Origin: Chryseobacterium sp. CY350 | GTDB taxonomy: Bacteria; Bacteroidota; Bacteroidia; Flavobacteriales; Weeksellaceae | Direction: 5' to 3' | Assembly (NCBI RefSeq): GCF_027945075.1 | Contig: NZ_CP116034.1 | Span: 744,001-808,000, forward strand | Length of the DNA: 64,000 nt | The notes under the pieces: model-generated | Databases searched by the model: none | The model's input: only the letters and a program-made list of their open reading frames with translations | Told to the model about the DNA's origin: nothing | Shown: in pieces, positions 42,038 to 51,771 of the stretch | How the letters are laid out: each line of letters opens with the position of its first letter | Numbering within the stretch: the first letter of the stretch is position 1 | Position numbers and translations under genes: made by a program

Positions 42038-42952
42038 ATGTCTGACGCACCGATAAGAATTAAAACCATCTCGCAGTTTCATACTTTGAGAGGATTGCCA
42101 AAGCCGAAACATCCGCTTATTAGTGTGATCAATTTTGAAGATATGAAAGCTGCATCGGAAAGCGGAAAACAGAGTTTAATATTCGATTTTTATATGATCT
42201 CCGTCAAGCGGAATATGGACCACAAATACAAATACGGGCAGCAGGATTACGATTTTGATGAAGGACTGATGTTCTGTATGGCTCCGAACCAGGTTTTGAC
42301 AATTATAAGAGAAGAAAACGGAAAAAATCCTTCCGGATGGTCTTTATTGATTCATCCGGATTTCCTTTGGAATACGGCAATGGTAAGCGCAATCAAGAAA
42401 TATGAATTCTTCGATTATTCAGTAAATGAAGCTTTATTCTTATCTGGAGATGAGGAAATTAAAATTCAGCAAATCATTGAAAATATCAAGCAGGAATATC
42501 AGACGAATATTGATAAATTCAGTCAGAATATCATTATTTCTCAGTTGGAAACGCTGCTGAATTATTCTGAACGTTTTTATCAGCGACAATTTATTACACG
42601 TCAAAAAGCGCATCATCAATTCTTAGAGAAATTAGAAATTCTGTTGAATAATTATTTTGAACGAGATGATTTTAAATCAAAAGGATTACCGAGTGTTCAA
42701 TATCTTTCTGATGAATTCAATATGTCGCCGCAGTATATGAGAAGTCTTTTGAAAAATTTGACCGGACAAACAACGCAACAGCACATCCACGAAAAAGTAA
42801 TCGAAATCGCCAAAGAAAAACTCTCAACAACCGAACTTTCCATAAGTGAAATCGCCTACGAATTGGGATTTGAGCATTCACAATCATTCAGTAAATTGTT
42901 TAAAGCTAAAACTGATATTTCGCCGTTGGAGTTTAGAAAATCATTCAATTAG
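42038..42952 (+). CDS. AraC family transcriptional regulator (paralogue 2)
   Basis: 304 residues. The N-terminal sensor domain is diverged from paralogue 1 but alignable (ISQFHTLRGLPKPKHPLISV; QDYDFDEGLMF). The C-terminal DNA-binding part is almost the same (TGQTTQQHIHEK, SEIAYELGFEHSQSFSKLF, FRKSFN). This indicates a tandem duplication with sensor divergence. Its 3' end overlaps the convergent serine hydrolase gene by 12 bp. Confidence 0.92.
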   Translation: MSDAPIRIKTISQFHTLRGLPKPKHPLISVINFEDMKAASESGKQSLIFDFYMISVKRNMDHKYKYGQQDYDFDEGLMFCMAPNQVLTIIREENGKNPSGWSLLIHPDFLWNTAMVSAIKKYEFFDYSVNEALFLSGDEEIKIQQIIENIKQEYQTNIDKFSQNIIISQLETLLNYSERFYQRQFITRQKAHHQFLEKLEILLNNYFERDDFKSKGLPSVQYLSDEFNMSPQYMRSLLKNLTGQTTQQHIHEKVIEIAKEKLSTTELSISEIAYELGFEHSQSFSKLFKAKTDISPLEFRKSFN

Positions 42953-43971
42953 AAGTTTTACAAGACTACTTCTAAGAATAATATCTTTGATGCGTGATTC
43001 AAAAAAATAAAACAATTCGCTGTTTTCATTCATTTGATTTTCCAGAATAATCAGGCTTACATCATATTCAGGAAAATACAGATTTAGTGAAGAAAAACCA
43101 TCCCCCAATCCTGTATGGCCCAAATATTTTATACCGGCATTTTCTGCAATTCTGATATTGTAACCATAACCCATTTTTTCTTTCCCAAACACGTCATGCT
43201 GCGATTTTGCAGATTCTGTGATCATCTTTTTGTACATTTTCCGACTCAAAATTTTACCCTTATGCAGATGACTGTTCCAGATTACAAGATCTTCTGCTGT
43301 CGTAATTATTCCGTCGGCAGGCAAATTTTCTTCATCAATAAATGAACTGTCAACTATTTTAAAAGCACTTTGTTTAATCTGGTGACCACTTACCAGATTT
43401 CTTTTATTATCTTTTGAAAAGCAAAATGTATTGTTCATTTTAAGATCCTTGAATAATTCGGAAGTAGCTTTTTTATATGTTTTACCTGAACTTTTTTCAA
43501 TGATTTTTCCTAAAAGGATATTAGACAGATTTCCATATTTAAAATCGCTTCCGGGTTTAAATAAAAGTGGTTTTTCAAGCTCTGAAATTCCGTGCGTGTG
43601 ATTTAAAAGATGATGAACTTTTACAGAATTTGCCCAAGATTGCTTCAGGAAAGGTAAATATTTTTTGATAGGTGCATCTAAATCAACTTTTCCCTTCTCA
43701 ACTTCTTTTAAAAGCAAAACTGAGGTAATCTGCTTGGAGTTTGACATGATTTCAAACTGATCATTTATTTTGTCTCAAGATTTCTCACTCCAAAAGCCTT
43801 TGAATATTGTGCTTTTCCATCTTTGGTTATCAGAATTACTCCATTAAAAGTTGTAGGATCCTTTATTTGAATTAAACTGTCAATGCTTGCCGCCCAGTTT
43901 TCTCTGGTCTGAGAAAATATATTGATTGACAAAAATAGAAAACCGAAGATTATATTTTTCCTGAAAATCAT
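42941..43971 (-). pseudogene. Serine hydrolase (class C beta-lactamase-like) with a -1 frameshift
   Basis: The frame from 43971 encodes a signal peptide (MIFRKNIIFGFLFLSINIFSQ) and the first strand region up to FGVRNLETK, then stops. The rest continues in another frame from NDQFEIMSNSKQITS to 42941. The minus strand reads ACAAAATAAATG at the junction (plus 43768-43771). One more A (ACAAAAATAAAT) would join them as LETKINDQFEI and give 343 residues. The SxxK motif is SNSK and the YxN motif is YGN (in FKYGNLSN), so the catalytic part is intact. It may be a periplasmic beta-lactamase/D-Ala-D-Ala peptidase-fold esterase that is inactivated, or a sequencing error. Confidence 0.85.
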
Positions 43972-44070
43972 TTGTTGTTAAATTAAAATAATATTCAAAT
44001 TTAGGATTAAAATATTCAAATTTCGGGACAGATTTGTAAGGATTTGTTTATCGATGTTTCCGCTCACTTG

Positions 44071-44087
44071 CTTGCATATCATGCAAG
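44071..44087. promoter_or_regulatory. Palindrome CTTGCATATCATGCAAG
   Basis: Perfect 7-bp arms around ATC, in the divergent region between the serine hydrolase and the DsbA-family gene. It is a possible operator; no matching regulator is nearby. Confidence 0.35.
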
Positions 44088-44154
44088 AATTAATTCATAA
44101 AATGATCAAATTTTCATTAAGAAATAAATACCTTTAAGTTTTAAAATCAAAATA

Positions 44155-44853
44155 ATGAAAATAGAAATCTGGTCAGATGTAATGTGCCCGTTTTGCTACA
44201 TAGGAAAGAAGAATTTTGAACAGGCGCTGGATAAACTACCATTTAAAAATGAAGTAGAAGTAGAATGGAAGAGTTTTCAGCTTGATCCTACTTTGAATTC
44301 TGGGGAAACAAAAACTACCTCAGAATATTTCAGGGAGAAAAAAGGTTTCCCGGAAGAGCAGGCAAAGCAGATGACTGCGCAGGTGGTACAAATGGGAAAA
44401 GCTGCTGGAATTGAATTTAATTTAGAAAAAGCTTTGATCACCAATACTTTTTCTGCCCATAAAATTCTTCATTTGGCTAAAAAACACAACATATCTATCG
44501 AAATGGAAGAAGAACTGTTCAGGTCGCATTTTCTGAATGGGGAAAATATTGGAAGTGTAGAGGTGTTATCTACTTTAGCACAAAAATTAGGAATCAATAA
44601 AGAAGAAGTTTTGGAGACTTTAAGTTCTGATCAATTCGACAATGATGTTCATCAGGATATTTCAGAAGCTCGCAACAATGGCGTTTCCGGCGTTCCTTTT
44701 TTTATTTTAAACGGAAAATATTCCATTTCTGGTGCACAGCCCGCTGAGCTTTTTGAGGAAGCTTTAACGAAGACTTATCATGAAACCGTTCAGCATTCAA
44801 AAGATTCAAAAGACAACAATTTATCCTGTGACACAGACGGATGCAGCATTTAA
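44155..44853 (+). CDS. DsbA family oxidoreductase (FrnE-like)
   Basis: A 232-residue thioredoxin-fold protein. The CxxC is Cys11-Pro-Phe-Cys14 in IWSDVMCPFCYIGKKNF, and the cis-proline region is NGVSGVPFFILNGKY. There is no signal peptide, so it acts in the cytoplasm, as FrnE-type proteins do. The tail carries two more cysteines (SCDTDGCSI) that could bind metal or form a second redox pair. The nucleosidase gene starts 22 bp downstream, so the two are probably co-transcribed. Confidence 0.9.
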   Translation: MKIEIWSDVMCPFCYIGKKNFEQALDKLPFKNEVEVEWKSFQLDPTLNSGETKTTSEYFREKKGFPEEQAKQMTAQVVQMGKAAGIEFNLEKALITNTFSAHKILHLAKKHNISIEMEEELFRSHFLNGENIGSVEVLSTLAQKLGINKEEVLETLSSDQFDNDVHQDISEARNNGVSGVPFFILNGKYSISGAQPAELFEEALTKTYHETVQHSKDSKDNNLSCDTDGCSI

Positions 44854-44875
44854 TGAATATATTTTTAATTGATCA

Positions 44876-45466
44876 ATGATAATAATAAACAACGAAACAG
44901 CATTCACAGTCGAAGACACTTTATTTGTTTTCGCTCTTGATTCCGAAGCCGGAAAAGTGTTTGATCACACCTACAAAATAACAACAGGAATCGGTAAAGT
45001 AAATGCTGCAATAGAACTTACAAAAGCAATTCTGAAAAATAAACCGAAACTGATCGTCAATCTGGGTTCAGCAGGTGGAATCGGTTTTCATAAAGGTGGA
45101 ATAATCTGCTGTACACAATTTATTCAGCGTGATATGGATGCACGCGGTTTAGGTTTTAAAAAATTTGAAACACCATTATCCAATATCCCGATTATTCTCG
45201 AAAACGGATTGAAAATGGACAACCTTCCGGAAGGAATCTGTGGCAGCGGAGACAGTTTTGAGATGAATCATATCAACACAGAATACAACGTGATCGACAT
45301 GGAGGCTTATCCGCTTGCATTAATTGCGAGACGAGAAAATATTCCTTTTCTGTGTCTGAAGTATATTTCAGATGATGCCGGAAGTAATGCTGCAGACGAC
45401 TGGTCTGTGCAGGTACATCTGGCTTCTGAGGCTTTTAAGAAAATTCTATTTAAAGACTTCATCTAA
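44876..45466 (+). CDS. MTA/SAH nucleosidase-like phosphorylase-superfamily protein
   Basis: 196 residues. The sequence VNLGSAGGIGFHKGG is the purine-nucleoside phosphorylase superfamily glycine-rich motif. VIDMEAYPLALIARRENIPF holds the substrate-binding Met-Glu, and LKYISDDAG holds the catalytic Asp, as in 5'-methylthioadenosine/S-adenosylhomocysteine nucleosidase. It is shorter than canonical MtnN (about 230), so the exact substrate is uncertain. It is probably in one operon with the DsbA-family gene. Confidence 0.87.
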   Translation: MIIINNETAFTVEDTLFVFALDSEAGKVFDHTYKITTGIGKVNAAIELTKAILKNKPKLIVNLGSAGGIGFHKGGIICCTQFIQRDMDARGLGFKKFETPLSNIPIILENGLKMDNLPEGICGSGDSFEMNHINTEYNVIDMEAYPLALIARRENIPFLCLKYISDDAGSNAADDWSVQVHLASEAFKKILFKDFI

Positions 45467-45626
45467 ATAAAGATTTAAAAAATAAGGCTTTCCGATTCCT
45501 TTAAAACCTTTCTCTTTTTCTTTATTAAACTGAATTCAAATGATTTACAAATGAAATTTATCAAACATATGTTTGAATTCCAACGTTCTTGTGGCGGATA
45601 AAATGGGATAAACAGACAATTTTACT

Positions 45627-45634
45627 TATATTTG
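45627..45634 (+). promoter_or_regulatory. -7 box, probable promoter of the ClC gene
   Basis: TATATTTG matches the -7 consensus and lies 152 bp before the GTG at 45787. It is the only promoter-like element noted in the 320-bp gap 45467-45786; no gene is visible there. Confidence 0.45.
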
Positions 45635-45786
45635 AAAATTCTTAGTTTATTTTAATAATGGAAGAGTTTTCGATTGATCGAATTTCAATTAATATACCAT
45701 TATTAAATTTTATTAATCCAGCAAAGGTTCTGTTGAATGATAATATTTACCTTTTTTCATTAGAACATCTTTAAATATGTAAACCG

Positions 45787-47628
45787 GTGAAGATTCACAA
45801 TAAAAAAAAATACCTTAATTTTCTGAAGTTTAAGAGAGATTTTCAGCAATTTGGTATTAAAAAAGTCCGTAGTTACGAGATCATTTTACATTGGCTCAAC
45901 AGCCGACTGAGCAGAAGTCAGTTTTTGATTCTTTCCGGTATTTTGGTTGGTTGTACGGCAGGTCTCGCGGGTGTTCTACTAAAAACACTAGTTCACCATA
46001 TACATTATTTGATCAGCAAAGTTCATTTTGAATATCAGATTCTATTTTATATCATTTTTCCGTTTTTAGGAATTGTTCTTACTACAAGTATTGTTCTCAC
46101 TTTGTTTCGCGGACAAGACAGAAAAGGGATTGGTGCCATTCTCTACGAAATCGCCCAAAACTCAAGCATCGTTTCTTCCGTAAAAATGTATTCTCAGATT
46201 GTTCAAAGTGCGATCACAGTAGGACTCGGAGGATCTGCAGGGCTTGAAAGCCCGATCGCTGTGACCGGAGCCGCAATAGGCTCCAATTATGCGCAGACCT
46301 ACAGATTGGGATATAAAGAACGTACACTTTTGCTTGCAGCAGGAGCCACAGCAGGTGTTGCTTCAGCTTTCAATGCACCGATCGCAGGAGTGATGTTTGC
46401 CTTTGAAATTCTTCTTACGGGAGTAGTATTTTCAGATTTTATTCCTTTGGTTGTTGCTGCAGTATGCGGAAGTCTTTTATCTCGAATTTTGCTTCAGGAA
46501 GATATTCTTTTTAGATTTCATGCTAGAGAATCATTTAATTATTTTAACATCCCTTACTATTTGATTCTTGGGGTTGCGACCGGTTTATATGCAAGATATT
46601 TTGTTGTGGTTTCCCAAAAAGTAGAGCATTTTATTCATAAAATGAAAGTGTCGCGCTTGCGGAGGGCGGTTATCGGTGGTGCGGCTTTGTCTTTATTATG
46701 TGTACTTTTTCCACCTCTTTTTGGGGAAGGATATGAGACCGTAAAAGCATTTACCAATGGCAACGCCAACTATATTATCCAAAACAGCCTTTTCAGATAT
46801 TTTGAAATCGGTAACTGGACTGTCATTTTATTTTTGCTATTAATTTGTCTTTTAAAAGTATTTGCAACCTCCATTACCATTTTCAGTGGTGGAAACGGTG
46901 GTAATTTTGCTCCTTCACTTTTTGCGGGAGGGACGCTGGGTTTTCTCTTTGCAATGATCTGTCAGCAGATTGGTTTTGATAATGTTCCTGTGACCAATCT
47001 TGTCCTGGTAGGAATGGCGGGAGCAATGAGCGGAGTTCTGTATGCGCCTCTCACAGCAATATTTCTGATTGCTGAATCAAGTTTCGGGTATGATCTTTTT
47101 ATTCCGTTGATGATCGTATCAGTAATCTCTTATCTGATGGCTAGATGGTTTTCGGGTATTTCGCCAGAGTTGAAATCTTTGGCAGATCAGGGAAAAATTT
47201 TCACGCATGAGCACGACAAAAATCTACTTTCTTCGCTTCGTACCAATGATTTGATCGACAAAGATGCTCAGGTTATCAAATTTGATGCACCCATTACCGA
47301 TCTTTACGAGCTAATTGTGAACGGGAAGAAAAATACTTTCGCGGTAATTGATGATCAAAATATTTTAAAAGGAATTTTAACAATGGATGATCTTCGGCCT
47401 CTTTTGCTTAATAAAGACAGAGAAGAACTCAGTATTTTTAAACTGATGAAAGCTCCGCCGGCTGTTATTTATCCTAATAATGATCCTTTAAAAATTATTC
47501 AGGCGTTCGACGACACGGGAGTCTGGAATCTACCCGTAGTTTCTGAAAACAACGAATTCATCGGGTTTATCTCAAAATCAACAATTTTGATGAGTTACAG
47601 ACAGCTTTTAAAAGAGTATTCGAATTAA
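45787..47628 (+). CDS. ClC-type chloride (or fluoride) transporter with C-terminal CBS domains
   Basis: 613 residues starting at a GTG; no ATG fits the N-terminus. ClC motifs: GLGGSAGLESPIAVTGAAIG with Glu154 in the position of the gating glutamate, FNAPIAGVMFAFEI, and SGGNGGNFAPSLFAGG. Two CBS domains follow from about residue 480 (FAVIDDQNILKGILTMDDL; DDTGVWNLPVVSENNEFIG). The glutamate favours proton/anion exchange over a passive channel. The role may be acid or halide homeostasis. Confidence 0.92.
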   Translation: MKIHNKKKYLNFLKFKRDFQQFGIKKVRSYEIILHWLNSRLSRSQFLILSGILVGCTAGLAGVLLKTLVHHIHYLISKVHFEYQILFYIIFPFLGIVLTTSIVLTLFRGQDRKGIGAILYEIAQNSSIVSSVKMYSQIVQSAITVGLGGSAGLESPIAVTGAAIGSNYAQTYRLGYKERTLLLAAGATAGVASAFNAPIAGVMFAFEILLTGVVFSDFIPLVVAAVCGSLLSRILLQEDILFRFHARESFNYFNIPYYLILGVATGLYARYFVVVSQKVEHFIHKMKVSRLRRAVIGGAALSLLCVLFPPLFGEGYETVKAFTNGNANYIIQNSLFRYFEIGNWTVILFLLLICLLKVFATSITIFSGGNGGNFAPSLFAGGTLGFLFAMICQQIGFDNVPVTNLVLVGMAGAMSGVLYAPLTAIFLIAESSFGYDLFIPLMIVSVISYLMARWFSGISPELKSLADQGKIFTHEHDKNLLSSLRTNDLIDKDAQVIKFDAPITDLYELIVNGKKNTFAVIDDQNILKGILTMDDLRPLLLNKDREELSIFKLMKAPPAVIYPNNDPLKIIQAFDDTGVWNLPVVSENNEFIGFISKSTILMSYRQLLKEYSN

Positions 47629-48021
47629 TTTTTAAAAAGCTGATGGTTAAAAAAAGATCTTACAGCTTTCAATAAGGTTTGAAAAATTTCAGAATAATTA
47701 GATTTTTTGCGCAGATACTAATATTTAATTATCTCGTTGTTGAGTTTTATTATAATTAAAATCTCATTAGAAATAAACTAAAATAAGATTAATATGTTAT
47801 TATTTTCAAAAGAAAACCTCACAAAATAGTGGAAGGTTCTCTGAAAACACTTTAATGATGAAAATTAATCATAATTCAAATGTATAAAATATTATTATAA
47901 TTTTTAGAATTTGTGAGAAAAAATCAATAAATAAGTGTAGTAATCATAGATTTATTCAGCTTAAATCAAATCCCATTCTGTAATTTTTCGAATGGGATTT
48001 CAATTTTTAAATTCGTTAAAT
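47629..48021. other. 393-bp gap with one hairpin
   Basis: AT-rich and without a coding frame. The only structure seen is AAATCCCATTC (47968-47978) pairing with GAATGGGATTT (47990-48000). This is a terminator-like hairpin just downstream of the minus-strand SDR gene, with a weak T-tail. Confidence 0.6.
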
Positions 48022-48780
48022 TTAGATTCTAAATCCGCCGGAAACTTCTATTCTCTGCGCATTGATCCATTTTGAATCGTCTGAACAAAGAAACGCAACT
48101 ACGCTCCCGATGTCGTCAGGCAAACCAACTCGTCCTAATGACGTCTGAGAAGAAATCATATTGTTGTAATCTGCGCTGTCACGAACTGCTCCCCCGCCAA
48201 AATCCGTTTCAATCGCACCTGGCGCAATAGAATTTACTCTTATTTTTCTTGCACCAAGTTCTACTGCCTGATATCTTGATAATGAATCAACCGCTGCCTT
48301 CATCGCACCATAAGCGGAATATCCAGCGAATGAAAATCTTGCCAAGCCAGAAGAAGTGTTTACGATACTGCTTCCGTCATTGAGTAACGGTAATAATTTT
48401 TGAGTCAGGAAATACGGTCCTTTAAAATGAATATTCGTCATCGCATCCAACGTTTCTTCTGTGGTAGTTTCGAAGCTTTCGTTGATTCCGATTCCTGCGT
48501 TATTGACTAATGCGTCGAGTTTTGCAGAGCCAAATTCAGTATTCAAAAGATCTTTCACTTCATTTACAAACTGATCAAAACCTGATGTTGTTGAAATATC
48601 TAAAGGTAGTGCAAATGCTTTCTGACCAAGAGTTTCAATCTCTTTTACCACTTCATCCGCAGCTTCTTTTTTGGTTTGATAAGTCAATATAATATCAAAT
48701 CCTTTTTTTGCAAGGGCGATTACAGAATCTTTACCCAATCCGCGGCTTGCGCCTGTTACTAATGCTATTTTACCTGCCAT
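48022..48780 (-). CDS. Short-chain dehydrogenase/reductase (FabG-like)
   Basis: A 252-residue classical SDR: ALVTGASRGLGKDSVIAL, ALVNNAGIG, Ser in NTSSGLA and YxxxK in YSAYGAMKAAV, then RVNSIAPGAIETDFG and the C-terminal VSGGFRI. The substrate is unknown. An AraC regulator gene lies 83 bp upstream on the same strand, so it is probably its target. Confidence 0.9.
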   Translation of the reverse strand: MAGKIALVTGASRGLGKDSVIALAKKGFDIILTYQTKKEAADEVVKEIETLGQKAFALPLDISTTSGFDQFVNEVKDLLNTEFGSAKLDALVNNAGIGINESFETTTEETLDAMTNIHFKGPYFLTQKLLPLLNDGSSIVNTSSGLARFSFAGYSAYGAMKAAVDSLSRYQAVELGARKIRVNSIAPGAIETDFGGGAVRDSADYNNMISSQTSLGRVGLPDDIGSVVAFLCSDDSKWINAQRIEVSGGFRI

Positions 48781-48863
48781 TTTATTTGTTTTAATTAATG
48801 ATACAAAGTTGAAAAATTATAGCATTTGCTTATTTGCATAAATCAAATTAAAATTTGTGAAAA

Positions 48864-49805
48864 TCAAACAATCAGTAATTCTCTATAATTCTGAGGCGAT
48901 TGCTTGCTGTACTTTTTAAAGAAGTTAGAAAAATGAGCTACCTCTTCGAAACCCAAAGTGAAAGCTATTTCCGAAATGTTCCATTGTGTTTGCGTCAAAA
49001 GTATTTTCGCTTCCTGAAAAATTCTGCTTCCGATGATCTCACCGGTCGTTTTTCCCGTGGTTTCTTTCAAAACTCTGTTGAGATGATTGACGTGGACTCC
49101 CAAAATTCCGGCAAAATCTGCGGGAGTTTTCAACTGTAAAAGCTGGCTGATGTTTTCGATAGGGAACTGTCTTTCTAACAGTTCTATAAATAATGTTGTC
49201 GTTCTGGAAGCAGCAGTTTTGGTATTCACAACTGGCTGAATAGGTTTTAATTTCTGACCAAAGTGAATGAGTTCCATTACATAATTTCTCAGCAAATCAT
49301 ATTTGTAAACGTAATCTGAACTAATTTCTTCGTGCATTTTCAGAAAAACAGCTTCAAATTGATTAAACTGTTCCGTTGAGATCTGAAATATAAAATCACT
49401 CTGCGCCGAGAAAACAGGAAGATGGTCTAGTTCTAAACCAATCTTGGAAGTTGGCAAAAAGTCTTTGGTGAAAACGCAGAAATGACCCGATTGCTCAGTA
49501 CATTGATGGGTGTAATTATAGGGAATTTTCGGCGACGCAAAAAGAACAGCGCAATCTTCGATCTCGATGGTTTTGTCTGCATATTCCACTTTATTTTTAC
49601 CGTTGATTAAACTTATTTTGTAGTAAGTTCTTCTGTTGTAAGGCATTTCGGTCTTCGAGGTGCAGTTTCTATAAATTTCAGAAATATCAAAAACATTGAA
49701 ATGACCAATATCTTTATGAATATTTTCAGTTAGAAATTGATTAATATCGGGACATGTACCTCCCAAAATATCCTGATAAAATTCTTTAATGGTAATTGAA
49801 CTCAT
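48864..49805 (-). CDS. AraC family transcriptional regulator
   Basis: 313 residues; a cupin-like N-terminal half (KVEYADKTIEIEDCAVLFAS) and a C-terminal double HTH (LQLKTPADFAGILGVHVNHL; WNISEIAFTLGFEEVAHFSN; FFKKYSKQSPQNYRE). It belongs to a different subgroup from the two AraC genes near 41 kb. It is followed by the SDR gene it probably regulates. A minus-strand -7 box lies at 49820-49827. Confidence 0.91.
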   Translation of the reverse strand: MSSITIKEFYQDILGGTCPDINQFLTENIHKDIGHFNVFDISEIYRNCTSKTEMPYNRRTYYKISLINGKNKVEYADKTIEIEDCAVLFASPKIPYNYTHQCTEQSGHFCVFTKDFLPTSKIGLELDHLPVFSAQSDFIFQISTEQFNQFEAVFLKMHEEISSDYVYKYDLLRNYVMELIHFGQKLKPIQPVVNTKTAASRTTTLFIELLERQFPIENISQLLQLKTPADFAGILGVHVNHLNRVLKETTGKTTGEIIGSRIFQEAKILLTQTQWNISEIAFTLGFEEVAHFSNFFKKYSKQSPQNYRELLIV

Positions 49806-49819
49806 TTTGTTGTAAAAAT

Positions 49820-49827
49820 CAAAGATA
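49820..49827 (-). promoter_or_regulatory. -7 box of the AraC gene
   Basis: The minus strand reads TATCTTTG, 15 bp before the ATG at 49805. Confidence 0.58.
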
Positions 49828-49976
49828 CAGATTAACTTTAAATAAATTTTTTAATAACAAGCGGAGTTTAATTTAATTGAAAATATTTGGATTCATAGCT
49901 TTTCTAAAATAAAAAAATTCAGACTACACTTGATTTTATTGATTCTAATGATTACTTTTAAGAAAAAAACACAAGA

Positions 49977-51707
49977 ATGAAGTGGACTCAGGAGCAGCAA
50001 AAAATTATAAATTCCACTGGAAACATCAAGATAAATGCAGTTGCAGGCTCGGGAAAAACAACAACCGTTATCGAATATGCAAGATCAAGATCTGCGGAAA
50101 GCAAAATTTTATATCTGGCGTTCAACAAATCTGTAAAATTGGAAGCTGCAAAAAAATTTCAGAAAGCCGGTCTACAAAATGTTCAGGTAGAAACTGCGCA
50201 TTCTCTGGCGTACAAATACATCATTTATAACAGCAATTACAGAATTAGAGCGCAAGGATACAAAACGAGTGAAATTGCAGAACTTCTTCATCTACAGGGA
50301 AATGGTGAAAAACATAATGAATATATCATTGCCAACCACATCAATAAATTTATAACTTATTTCTGCAATAGCGACAAACTCAAAGTTCAGGATCTGAATT
50401 ATTTAGATACAATTTCTGATACCAATGCGAAAAAATTTGTGACTACTTTTTATCAGTATATCCTCTCAAAAACAAGGTTACTGCTCAGCAAAATGGATAA
50501 AGGCGAAATTGAAATCACTCATGATTTCTATCTTAAAAAGTTTCAGATTTTGAATCCCAAACTACCTTTTGATTTTATCTTATTTGATGAAGGTCAAGAT
50601 GCCTCGCCGGCAATGCTCGATGTTTTTCTGAAGCAAAATGCTACAAAAGTAATCGTGGGAGATACTAATCAGCAGATCTACGGATGGCGTTTTGCAGTCA
50701 ATTCGTTAGAAAAAGCAAATTTTGAGACGCATTATTTATCGGCGAGTTTTCGTTTTAGTCAGGATATTGCTGATCTTGCGAAACAAATATTTAAATATAA
50801 AAATTACATCAACAATGAGGAGGCGATTTTGATCACCGGAAAAGGAGAAGTTGGTGAGATTAAGAGCAAGGCCATTATCGCAAGAACAAATCTCGGCTTG
50901 CTGCTGAAAGCGATAGAATACGTTACCGAAAATAAAAAAGTAAAGTATATTTATTTTGAAGGAAATATTAATTCTTATACTTACGCTGACGAAGGAGCTT
51001 CTTTATATGATGTTTTAAATTTACAAAACGAAAACCGTCATCTCATAAAAGATAAGCTCATTAAAGCGATGAAAAATCTCAAGGAACTTGAAGATTATAT
51101 TGGTAAGACAGAAGATATGCAACTGGGAATGATGGTGGAAATTGTGAAAGAATACGGCAATAAGATTCCGAATATCATTAAAACGATTAAGAATAAACAC
51201 GTAGAAGGTGACGAAAAAGAGAAAGCGGAAATGATTTTTTCTACCGTACATCGTTGTAAGGGAATGGAGTATGACAGTGTGCGACTTGTAGAAGATTTTA
51301 TTTCTGAGGAAAAATTAGAAAAGATAAAGAAAGACAAAAAGCCCGAGGAAATTAATCTCACGAAACTTAATGAAGAGATCAATTTATTGTATGTTGCCGT
51401 TACTCGTGCAAAAAGCAAACTCTATATTCCCGAATCTCTGATGCCGCTCAATTTTCCGGAATCTTCTCAAATACATGTTATTAAAGATATTCCGAAAGAG
51501 GATAAAAAGGCTGAAAAGACTTATAACGTTGATCTCATACGCGAAAAACACAAAGGCGCATACCAACCGTGGACGCCAGATCTTGACCAAGAATTGTCTG
51601 AAATGTTTTCTGAAGGAATCAGCGGCAGTGATCTCGCCAGACATTTTGGCCGTACAAAAAGTGCAATTTCATCGAGACTTAAAAAATTAGATATGAATAA
51701 TTTTTAG
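49977..51707 (+). CDS. UvrD-like superfamily 1 DNA helicase with C-terminal HTH
   Basis: A 576-residue helicase, shorter than UvrD or PcrA (over 700). Walker A is NAVAGSGKTTTV (Lys27), DExQ is LFDEGQDASPAML, then VGDTNQQIYGWRFA, STVHRCKGMEYDSV and VAVTRAKSKLY. The last 55 residues form a small HTH or Myb-like domain (WTPDLDQELSEMF, GRTKSAISSRLKKL) that could bind DNA. The size and tail resemble Fbh1/AddA-like accessory helicases. A MutS-like ATPase gene starts 64 bp downstream. Confidence 0.9.
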   Translation: MKWTQEQQKIINSTGNIKINAVAGSGKTTTVIEYARSRSAESKILYLAFNKSVKLEAAKKFQKAGLQNVQVETAHSLAYKYIIYNSNYRIRAQGYKTSEIAELLHLQGNGEKHNEYIIANHINKFITYFCNSDKLKVQDLNYLDTISDTNAKKFVTTFYQYILSKTRLLLSKMDKGEIEITHDFYLKKFQILNPKLPFDFILFDEGQDASPAMLDVFLKQNATKVIVGDTNQQIYGWRFAVNSLEKANFETHYLSASFRFSQDIADLAKQIFKYKNYINNEEAILITGKGEVGEIKSKAIIARTNLGLLLKAIEYVTENKKVKYIYFEGNINSYTYADEGASLYDVLNLQNENRHLIKDKLIKAMKNLKELEDYIGKTEDMQLGMMVEIVKEYGNKIPNIIKTIKNKHVEGDEKEKAEMIFSTVHRCKGMEYDSVRLVEDFISEEKLEKIKKDKKPEEINLTKLNEEINLLYVAVTRAKSKLYIPESLMPLNFPESSQIHVIKDIPKEDKKAEKTYNVDLIREKHKGAYQPWTPDLDQELSEMFSEGISGSDLARHFGRTKSAISSRLKKLDMNNF

Positions 51708-51771
51708 AATTTATAAGATCAAAAATCTAAAGTCCAAAAATCCTTCTTTAAAAATATAAACACAATGAACA

